Assembly (NCBI GenBank): GCA_964477455.1
Contig: CAYZHG010000039.1
Location: forward strand, 1 to 7,526
Reading direction: 5' to 3'
Length of the DNA stretch: 7,526 nucleotides
Origin: CAIOJG01 sp964477455
GTDB taxonomy: Bacteria; Patescibacteriota; Patescibacteriia; Magasanikbacterales; GWA2-37-8
In this document: positions 1 through 4,244 of the stretch, one piece after another
Numbering within the stretch: the stretch's first letter is position 1
How the letters are laid out: each line of letters begins with the position of its first letter
Position numbers and translations under genes: made by a program
The notes under the pieces: generated by a model
The model's input: the letters and a program-made list of their open reading frames with translations, nothing else
Database searches by the model: none
Told to the model about the DNA's origin: nothing

Positions 1-368
1 TCCAAGGTGCTCTTATCTGGGGGCTGGCGATGGTATTATTGTCGACAATTCCGGGTGTTGGTTCGTATTTTGTCTGGCTACCAGCCGCAATCGTTATGCT
101 TATGACAAATCACGTCGCGGCAGGTGTTGGAATGATTTTATTTGGTTCATTGGTTATCGGTACTATTGATAACATTGTTCGACCTATTTTAGTCGGCAAG
201 GATTCAGAACTTCATCCATTGTTGGTCTTATTTTCTACATTGGGTGGTATAGTTACTTTTGGACTTTCAGGCTTTATCATTGGACCAGTTATTGCTTCAC
301 TTTTGCTTTCCTTCTGGGAAATGTATGATGAATATTACAAAAAGGACTTGGACAATAACCCAGTTTAA
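1..368 (+). CDS. AI-2E family transporter (PF01594-type), C-terminal part
   Basis: This is the last roughly 122 codons of a polytopic membrane protein whose 5' end lies outside the window. The frame is open from base 3 and ends with TAA at 366-368. The ATG at 30 is internal and not a credible start, because the preceding residues (QGALIWGLA) already match the family. Recognisable family features are the helix with the IPGVG turn, a WLPAA segment, the IDNIVRPILVG motif, the HPLLVLFSTLGG segment and the GFIIGPV helix before a charged C-terminal tail (YDEYYKKDL). The family was named for autoinducer-2 export, but members are varied (some are Na+/H+ antiporters), so the substrate is unknown here. 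It is followed 18 bp later by a bidirectional terminator and converges on the tRNA-Met gene. Family assignment is firm; function is not. Confidence 0.9.
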   Translation, partial: QGALIWGLAMVLLSTIPGVGSYFVWLPAAIVMLMTNHVAAGVGMILFGSLVIGTIDNIVRPILVGKDSELHPLLVLFSTLGGIVTFGLSGFIIGPVIASLLLSFWEMYDEYYKKDLDNNPV

Positions 369-381
369 AAAATTAATAAAT

Positions 382-412
382 AAAAAGACCGCTTATAAAG
401 TGGTCTTTTTTT
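382..412. terminator. Bidirectional intrinsic terminator between the AI-2E gene and tRNA-Met
   Basis: An 8-bp stem (387-394 with 398-405, one G-T wobble) closes a 3-base loop. It is flanked by an A-tract at 382-386 and a T-tract at 406-412, so it has the hairpin-plus-U-run form on both strands. It would end the AI-2E gene on + and the initiator tRNA transcript on minus. Confidence 0.8.
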
Positions 413-413
413 G

Positions 414-487
414 TTGCGGGGCTCGGATTTGAACCGAGAACCTTCGGGTTATGGGCCCGACGAGCTGCCTGGTTGCTCTACCCCGCG
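414..487 (-). tRNA. Initiator tRNA-Met (anticodon CAT), unusual C33
   Basis: The 74-nt cloverleaf folds fully. The acceptor strands are CGCGGGG and CCCCGCA, with a C1xA72 mismatch. The D-stem is GAGC/GCTC with A11-T24, the anticodon stem is TCGGG/CCCGA, and the T-arm is CTCGG-TTCAAAT-CCGAG. The C1xA72 mismatch and three consecutive G-C pairs closing the anticodon stem are the classic marks of bacterial formylmethionine initiator tRNA. The anticodon CAT is complementary to + strand 451-453. No CCA is encoded (the end is followed by CAAA), so CCA must be added enzymatically. The anticodon loop is CCCATAA: base 33 (opposite G454) is C, where bacteria almost always have T. A promoter sits upstream and a terminator directly downstream. 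Identity is near certain. Confidence 0.97.
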
Positions 488-510
488 ATGTATACAAGAA
501 GAATAGCGTT

Positions 511-539
511 AGTTTATAGTAAAAATCAGATTTTGTCAA
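511..539 (-). promoter_or_regulatory. Promoter of initiator tRNA-Met
   Basis: On the minus strand there is a perfect -35 box TTGACA (534-539). It is followed by an AT-rich TATAAACT block (511-518) that gives a -10 box at 15-bp (TATAAA) or 17-bp (TAAACT) spacing. The tRNA 5' end is about 25 bases downstream, so a short 5' leader would be removed by RNase P. Confidence 0.6.
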
Positions 540-550
540 TTATTTTAAAT

Positions 551-586
551 AAAAAAGCACCTTATTTACAATAAAGTGCTTTTTTT
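551..586 (-). terminator. Intrinsic terminator of tRNA-Gly
   Basis: Two 9-base arms (557-565 and 571-579) pair with a single mismatch around a 5-base loop. On the minus strand the stem is followed by the T-run complementary to 551-556. The + strand side also has a T-run (580-586), but no + strand gene precedes it, so its evident job is ending the tRNA-Gly transcript. Confidence 0.7.
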
Positions 587-587
587 G

Positions 588-660
<73 letters not shown>

Positions 661-672
661 ATAACGATAATA

Positions 673-701
673 AGTATATAAATTTTTCGACTATTTGTCA
701 A
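673..701 (-). promoter_or_regulatory. Promoter of tRNA-Gly
   Basis: On the minus strand a perfect TTGACA (696-701) lies exactly 17 bp from TATACT (673-678). Transcription would begin near 665, leaving a leader of about 5 bases before the tRNA 5' end at 660. Confidence 0.8.
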
Positions 702-733
702 TCCCTTTAAACTTTGGCCGAGTACCCTTTGAC

Positions 734-762
734 TTGACATAAGGAATTAACGATGTTATTAT
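734..762 (+). promoter_or_regulatory. Promoter of the znu-type operon
   Basis: TTGACA (734-739) is separated by 17 bp from TATTAT (757-762), a strong sigma70-type promoter with predicted start near 769 and a leader of about 35 bases before the ATG at 804. A second -10-like box, TATAAT (788-793), lies only 10 bases before the ATG but has no good -35 partner. It could give a nearly leaderless transcript. Confidence 0.75.
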
Positions 763-763
763 T

Positions 764-786
764 TAAAAGCAACTAAGTTGCATTAA
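764..786 (+). promoter_or_regulatory. Palindromic candidate operator (Fur/Zur-type) at the znu promoter
   Basis: A perfect 6+1+6 inverted repeat, GCAACTAAGTTGC (769-781), extends imperfectly to a 23-bp dyad (764-786) centred on base 775. It covers the predicted transcription start and the spacer of the alternative -10 box, the position expected of a repressor site. The only regulator gene in the operon is the Fur-family protein at 3345-3740, and Fur-family dimers bind AT-rich dyads of this size. The sequence is not identical to the E. coli or Bacillus Zur/Fur consensus. The dyad is seen directly; the pairing with this regulator is inferred. Confidence 0.5.
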
Positions 787-803
787 GTATAATAATCTAT
801 TCC

Positions 804-1745
804 ATGCCAAAGAAAATATACAAAATTATGATGATCGTCACCTTAACCCTCTTAGTAGTCGGTTTTGGTATATTTGTAATTAAAAGCAAAAACAATCAAA
901 TAGTAGGCTCAGTCAAACAAAATAAACAATTACAAATGACCACCTCATTTTATCCATTATATTATTTTGCAACCCAAATCACTAAAGAAAAGGCCGATGT
1001 TCACAACATCACTCCGGCTGGTGCCGAACCTCACGCTTACGAACCTACTTCTAGAGATATAACCAAAATCGAAAATAGTCAAATACTAATTATTAATGGA
1101 AATGATTTTGAAGCCTGGGCAAAAAATATCAACACGGTCTTGGGGAAGAACACCCCAACAATTGTTAATATTAGTAAAAATTTAGCGGATCAAAATCTGA
1201 TTGAAAAAGACCCCCAAACTCGCGACCCTCATTTTTGGCTAAATCCAAAAATAGCCCAAAGCGAAGTTAAAATTATTTTAGAAAATTTAAAAAATGTCGA
1301 TCCTAACAACGCACAATACTATACTGATAATGCAAATCAACTTTTAATCAAATTAATAGAGTTGGATTCTAAATTTAAATCTGATTTAAATAATTGTCAA
1401 AAAAAAGAAATCATCACATCGCACGCGGCTTTTAGCTATTTGGCAAAAGAATACGGTTTCAATCAAGTAGCAATTTCAGGTTTGTCACCAGATGAAGAAC
1501 CATCTCCAAAAAAATTATCGTCAATCGCAAATTTTGCCAAACAAAATCAGGTGGAATATATATTTTTTGAAAGTTTAGTTAGTCCAAAATTGGCAGATAC
1601 AATAGCTGTTGAAGTTGGTGCAAAAACTTTAGTTTTAAATCCAATCGAAGGCATAACACAAGAAGAAATTCAAAATGGAAAAACTTATTTTACTGAAATG
1701 TACAATAACTTAATTAATCTTAAAATTGCTTTAAAATGTCAGTAG
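804..1745 (+). CDS. znuA: Metal ABC transporter substrate-binding protein (ZnuA/AdcA-like)
   Basis: The 313-residue extracytoplasmic metal-binding protein (cluster A-I, ZnuA/TroA family) delivers Zn2+, or possibly Mn2+, to the ZnuBC channel. Residues 7-26 form a hydrophobic N-terminal segment. No lipobox cysteine follows, so it is probably an uncleaved anchor or an ordinary signal peptide. Likely metal ligands are H77 in AGAEPHAYEPT, H143 in DPHFWLNP, H207 in ITSHAAF and E282 in LNPIEG. Glu at the fourth site resembles zinc-specific AdcA-type proteins, whereas many relatives have Asp. The His-rich loop found in many ZnuA proteins is absent. Cys198 and Cys312 are the only cysteines and might form a disulfide. 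The ATG at 804 gives a proper signal segment, though no Shine-Dalgarno precedes it. The end overlaps the ATPase gene by 10 bases, so the two are probably translationally coupled. Confidence 0.93.
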   Translation: MPKKIYKIMMIVTLTLLVVGFGIFVIKSKNNQIVGSVKQNKQLQMTTSFYPLYYFATQITKEKADVHNITPAGAEPHAYEPTSRDITKIENSQILIINGNDFEAWAKNINTVLGKNTPTIVNISKNLADQNLIEKDPQTRDPHFWLNPKIAQSEVKIILENLKNVDPNNAQYYTDNANQLLIKLIELDSKFKSDLNNCQKKEIITSHAAFSYLAKEYGFNQVAISGLSPDEEPSPKKLSSIANFAKQNQVEYIFFESLVSPKLADTIAVEVGAKTLVLNPIEGITQEEIQNGKTYFTEMYNNLINLKIALKCQ

Positions 1746-2497
1746 ATCATAAAAAAAATATTATTGAGGTAAACAATGTATCATTTTCCTATGGTAATGT
1801 TGAAGTTTTAAAAAATATCTCTTTGGCTATTCATCAAGGTGATTATATTAGTTTAATAGGACCAAATGGTGGAGGAAAAACCACCTTATTAAAAATAATG
1901 CTCGGCCTTATCAAACCACAATCTGGTGAAATTAAATTGTTTGGTGAAAAAATTGAAAATTTTAAACACTGGTCAAAATTGGGTTATGTTCCTCAGAAAG
2001 CGATAAATTTTGACCCTCTTTTCCCAGTCACTGTCCGAGAAGTCGTATCAATGGGACGGTTTGGAAAAAAAGGTTTATTGAATTGGCTTGGAAAAACGGA
2101 TGAAAAAATTATAGATAGAGCTTTGCAGCAGGTACAGATGAGTCAATATGCCGATAGATTGATTGGAAATTTATCTAGTGGCCAACAACAACGTGTATTT
2201 ATTGCTCGCGCTTTGGCTGGAGAACCGGAAATCATTTTTTTGGATGAGCCGACCGTGGGCGTAGATACAAAAAACCAAGAGGAATTTTATTCTATTCTTA
2301 CTGATTTGAACAAAAACTTAAATATCACACTAATTTTGGTTTCACACGATGTGGATGTAGTATCTCAACAAGTTACTGAGCTCGCCTGCTTAAATCAAAC
2401 TCTTATATATCATGGTGAACCAAACAAATTTATGAAAGGTCACTATTTGGAAAATATATACGGCAAAAATAGTCGTCTTGTTGATCATAAACACTAA
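1736..2497 (+). CDS. znuC: Metal ABC transporter ATP-binding protein (ZnuC-like)
   Basis: The 253-residue cytoplasmic ATPase powers metal import through ZnuB. All ABC motifs are intact: Walker A GPNGGGKT (42-49), Q-loop Q87 in YVPQK, signature LSSGQ (146-150), Walker B IIFLDEP (166-172) and the switch histidine H204 in VSHD. The segment after the Q-loop (DPLFPVTVREVVSMGR) is typical of zinc/manganese ABC ATPases. The length is normal. The ATG at 1736 lies inside the last codons of znuA (10-base overlap, different frame) with no SD, pointing to coupled translation. The C-terminus ends in HKH, a minor oddity. ABC type and family are firm. Substrate specificity rests on the neighbouring binding protein. 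Confidence 0.95.
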   Translation: MSVDHKKNIIEVNNVSFSYGNVEVLKNISLAIHQGDYISLIGPNGGGKTTLLKIMLGLIKPQSGEIKLFGEKIENFKHWSKLGYVPQKAINFDPLFPVTVREVVSMGRFGKKGLLNWLGKTDEKIIDRALQQVQMSQYADRLIGNLSSGQQQRVFIARALAGEPEIIFLDEPTVGVDTKNQEEFYSILTDLNKNLNITLILVSHDVDVVSQQVTELACLNQTLIYHGEPNKFMKGHYLENIYGKNSRLVDHKH

Positions 2498-2501
2498 AAG
2501 T

Positions 2502-3320
2502 ATGTTTGAACTTTTTCAATATAGTTTTATAGTTCGCGGATTAGAAGCGGGAATTTTAATAGGATTAATAGCTCCACTGATAGGTATATTTTTGGTATTG
2601 CGTCGTTATTCCCTTATTGCTGATACACTCGCTCATGTTTCATTAGCTGGTGTAGCAATTGGCTTGTTACTAAGAATAAATCCTCTCTGGACCGCGCTTG
2701 GAGCTTCCGCATTATCATCGATAGCCATCGAGCGTTTGCGCACAAGTAAAAAAATATATGGGGAAACCGCTTTATCTATATTTTTGTCAGGTAGTTTAGC
2801 TTTGGCGATAGTGCTTATTGGTTTAGCCCACGGTTTTAGTGTCGATCTTTTTAGTTATTTGTTTGGCAGTATCGTGACCGTACAACAAACAGACATCTAT
2901 ATTATTTTTGGACTAAGTGTTTTAATCGCTTTATCTATTTTTCTTTTTTACAAAGAATTAGTCTACATTGCCTTTGATGAGGAAGCGGCATCAGTGAGTG
3001 GTTTGCCTGTTAAATTATTTAATACATTATTTGTTTTATTGGCCGCTATAGTTATTTCGATTTCCATACCAATCATTGGCATTTTATTGATTTCAGCGCT
3101 ATTGGTTATTCCTACAATCACGGCTTTACAGCTCAAACAAAGTTTCAAAATGACTTTATTTTGGGCAGAACTTATTTCTGTATTTTCGGTAGTTAGTGGA
3201 ATATTTATTTCATATTATTTAGATATTTCTTCTGGTGGTACTATTGTATTAATAATGTTACTAATTTTTGGTTTAGTATTACTATTAAAGGGGAAAATTA
3301 TTAGTAAACGAAATCAATAA
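2502..3320 (+). CDS. znuB: Metal ABC transporter permease (ZnuB-like, ABC-3 family)
   Basis: The 272-residue membrane channel subunit of the zinc-type importer has about eight hydrophobic segments. Family signatures are the N-terminal FLVLRRYSLIADTLAHVSLAGVA (about 30-52), FSYLFGSI (117-124), the cytoplasmic coupling region FDEEAASVSGLP (158-169), which contacts the ATPase, and LLISALLVIPT (195-205). The late DISSGGTIVL (241-250) is also typical. I chose the ATG at 2502, four bases after the znuC stop, because MFELFQYSF aligns with usual ZnuB starts. An in-frame TTG at 2478 would add eight residues that overlap znuC and is less likely. There is no SD, so translation probably depends on coupling. 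It ends 24 bases before the regulator gene. Confidence 0.93.
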   Translation: MFELFQYSFIVRGLEAGILIGLIAPLIGIFLVLRRYSLIADTLAHVSLAGVAIGLLLRINPLWTALGASALSSIAIERLRTSKKIYGETALSIFLSGSLALAIVLIGLAHGFSVDLFSYLFGSIVTVQQTDIYIIFGLSVLIALSIFLFYKELVYIAFDEEAASVSGLPVKLFNTLFVLLAAIVISISIPIIGILLISALLVIPTITALQLKQSFKMTLFWAELISVFSVVSGIFISYYLDISSGGTIVLIMLLIFGLVLLLKGKIISKRNQ

Positions 3321-3344
3321 TTTTTGATATTCAGATTAAATAAT

Positions 3345-3740
3345 ATGGTCATTAAAGAAAGAACTACGCCAATACGAACTACTTTATTAAAAATATTGTC
3401 CAAAATAAAAAAACCGCTTACTACTCAAGAATTATTGGCGGCTTTAGAAACTAATGGACTGAAAGCAAACAAAACTACTATTTATCGACAATTAGAATCT
3501 TTAAAAGAAAATAAAATTATAAATGAAGTTCATTTTAACGATCGTAGCGTTCGTTATGAGTTAAATAAGTTGGAAGCACACCACCACCATCTTGTTTGTA
3601 TGAAATGCAAGAAAGTGGAAGATGTAACTTTACCAGAGGATTTACACCATCAAGAAAAAATGGTTTTTGAAAAAAATAATTTTAAAGTATTACAACATTT
3701 TTTAGAATTTTTTGGGCTTTGTAAAAATTGTCAAAAATAA
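3345..3740 (+). CDS. Fur-family metal-responsive transcriptional regulator (Zur-like)
   Basis: The 131-residue metal-sensing repressor of the Fur/Zur/PerR family is the last gene of the zinc-type operon, which it probably autoregulates through the dyad at 764-786. The N-terminal winged helix spans about residues 5-75, with recognition helix ANKTTIYRQLESL (41-53) and the wing ending SVRYEL. The C-terminal dimerisation domain has a His cluster, HHHH (79-82), and two CxxC pairs (C85/C88 and C126/C129) that would form the structural Cys4 zinc site. Further candidate sensor ligands are H101, H102 and H118. The ATG at 3345 is preferred over an in-frame TTG at 3324, and neither has an SD. Zur rather than Fur or PerR is inferred from the operon, not from decisive residues. 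Confidence 0.92.
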   Translation: MVIKERTTPIRTTLLKILSKIKKPLTTQELLAALETNGLKANKTTIYRQLESLKENKIINEVHFNDRSVRYELNKLEAHHHHLVCMKCKKVEDVTLPEDLHHQEKMVFEKNNFKVLQHFLEFFGLCKNCQK

Positions 3741-3809
3741 AAAAATCATCGACCACACTGTTCTCAATCTAAATAAATTTTAGATAAAAAACAGTTTGGT
3801 GGTCGATGA
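3735..3809 (-). terminator. Large hairpin; intrinsic terminator on the minus strand
   Basis: An 11-bp perfect outer stem (3746-3756 with 3799-3809) continues after a 3-base bulge (TTG, 3796-3798) into 6 further pairs (3757-3762 with 3790-3795). It encloses a separate 7-bp AT stem (3767-3773 with 3779-3785). On the minus strand it is followed at once by a long T-rich run (complement of 3735-3745), so it should terminate the small zinc-finger transcript. On + it lies just after the regulator's stop but has no U-run, so there it may only cap the 3' end of the znu mRNA. Confidence 0.65.
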
Positions 3810-3826
3810 CTCTTCCTCCTCCCTGT

Positions 3827-3843
3827 CCGCCTTATTTCGGCGG
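3827..3843 (-). repeat. Small GC-rich hairpin downstream of the zinc-finger gene
   Basis: CCGCC (3827-3831) pairs with GGCGG (3839-3843) around a 7-base loop. On the minus strand the loop contains the TAA of the possible 9-codon ORF. There is no T-run, so it is not a terminator by itself. It may be an RNA-stability or attenuation element, but its role is unknown. Confidence 0.4.
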
Positions 3844-3861
3844 TCCGGTGGATTGATGCAT
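3832..3861 (-). CDS. Possible 9-codon ORF with strong Shine-Dalgarno
   Basis: On the minus strand GGAGGAAGG (3862-3870) is followed directly by ATG and nine codons (MHQSTGPPK), then TAA. The SD-like run overlaps the TAG stop of the zinc-finger gene upstream, an arrangement that would couple re-initiation. A nine-residue peptide has no recognisable family and may simply be chance in a purine-rich tract. It is listed because an SD this good is unusual in this window. Confidence 0.2.
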   Translation of the reverse strand: MHQSTGPPK

Positions 3862-3869
3862 CCTTCCTC

Positions 3870-4076
3870 CTATTTAGGAAAACGCGGCTGTCCGCACTTT
3901 CCACATTTGAGATCGTCGGCATGATTTCGAAACCCGCATTCGGGTTTCGAAATTGACCTCATTGTGGGCGCCGTACAGCGCCACTGGTATACGTACCCCC
4001 TGGCGAACTGAAGGAGTCCGATTATAACAAGAAGTACCGCTGCAATTCCTAATGCAGTCCATTCAACCTTTGTCAC
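3870..4076 (-). CDS. Small membrane protein with C-terminal RanBP2-like zinc finger
   Basis: The 68-residue protein has one transmembrane helix (about residues 7-26, TALGIAAVLLVIIGLLQFA) followed by a zinc-finger-like tail. The tail reads W-R-C, then 12 residues, then C-G-F-R-N-x6-C-G-K-C-G-Q-P-R. The second half fits the RanBP2-type pattern C-x3-N-x6-C-x2-C exactly. In that family the first cysteine pair is only 2-4 residues apart, so this finger looks expanded by about 10 residues; removing them would leave WRCPECGFRN. A perfect 13-bp palindrome lies across this spot. I chose the GTG at 4076 because AAAGGAG (4082-4088) sits just upstream. A GTG at 4109 would add 11 residues without an SD. 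Local G+C is about 50%, well above its neighbours. Function is unknown; similar domains bind RNA or protein. Confidence 0.65.
   Translation of the reverse strand: MTKVEWTALGIAAVLLVIIGLLQFARGYVYQWRCTAPTMRSISKPECGFRNHADDLKCGKCGQPRFPK
3924..3953. repeat. Perfect 13-bp inverted repeat inside the zinc-finger gene
   Basis: ATTTCGAAACCCG (3924-3936) and its exact reverse complement (3941-3953) flank a 4-base loop. It lies in the coding sequence of the zinc finger, across the second cysteine codon. Immediately beside it (3963-3984) is a second quasi-palindrome, GTGGGCGC with GCGCCAC, one base bulged. Such a strong hairpin inside a short reading frame is unusual. Confidence 0.85.
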
Positions 4077-4081
4077 AGCAT

Positions 4082-4088
4082 CTCCTTT
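4082..4088 (-). promoter_or_regulatory. Shine-Dalgarno that sets the GTG start of the zinc-finger gene
   Basis: AAAGGAG on the minus strand ends 5 bases before the GTG at 4076. It decides the start and is one of very few real SD motifs in this window. Confidence 0.6.
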
Positions 4089-4120
4089 GGCTCGCGCCCA
4101 ACAACCCACACAGAATCATG

Positions 4121-4167
4121 TAGGGGAATAATGGCCCAACAAAATTTGTTAGAAAATTATTCCCCTA
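4121..4167. repeat. Perfect 12-bp inverted repeat in the leader of the zinc-finger gene
   Basis: TAGGGGAATAAT (4121-4132) and ATTATTCCCCTA (4156-4167) are exact reverse complements. They enclose 23 bases that contain a smaller dyad, AACAAAATTTGTT (4138-4150). There is no adjacent T-run in the sense of the downstream gene. It falls inside the predicted 5' UTR, so it could be a stability, attenuation or protein-binding structure, or an operator. Confidence 0.75.
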
Positions 4168-4179
4168 AATGATTAAACT

Positions 4180-4209
4180 AAAAAGAACGATATCTATAAC
4201 AGACCGTTC
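4180..4209 (-). terminator. Weak intrinsic terminator after the P-type ATPase
   Basis: On the minus strand GAACG (4205-4209) pairs with CGTTC (4185-4189) around a partly structured loop, followed by TTTTT (complement of 4180-4184). The stem is short and imperfect, and it sits against the -10 box of the next promoter. Confidence 0.3.
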
Positions 4210-4238
4210 ATTTTAGCATAAATATCTATATAAGTCAA
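4210..4238 (-). promoter_or_regulatory. Promoter of the small zinc-finger gene
   Basis: On the minus strand TTGACT (4233-4238) is exactly 17 bp from TAAAAT (4210-4215), each one base from consensus. Transcription would start near 4203 and give a leader of about 127 bases that carries the 12-bp hairpin. It lies directly after the ATPase stop. Confidence 0.5.
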
Positions 4239-4244
4239 TACAAT

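Noticed and set aside
3810..3869. Read-through of the zinc-finger TAG stop into a longer C-terminal tail
   Set aside because: The frame stays open for about 29 codons, but the tail is low-complexity Glu/Ser/Arg and runs into the terminator stem; nothing indicates stop recoding.
3874..4062. Alternative minus-strand frame of 62 codons within the zinc-finger gene
   Set aside because: It overlaps the membrane-helix and zinc-finger frame, which has an SD and clear domain logic. The alternative is a random Cys/Ser/Arg-rich translation.
4063..4119. An 18-codon upstream ORF (ATG at 4119) overlapping the GTG start of the zinc-finger gene
   Set aside because: It has no SD, no recognisable peptide and could arise by chance; it is too weak to call as a regulatory uORF.
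3746..4167. Insertion sequence or transposon with terminal inverted repeats
   Set aside because: The hairpins at the two ends are unrelated in sequence, no flanking direct repeat was found and there is no transposase.
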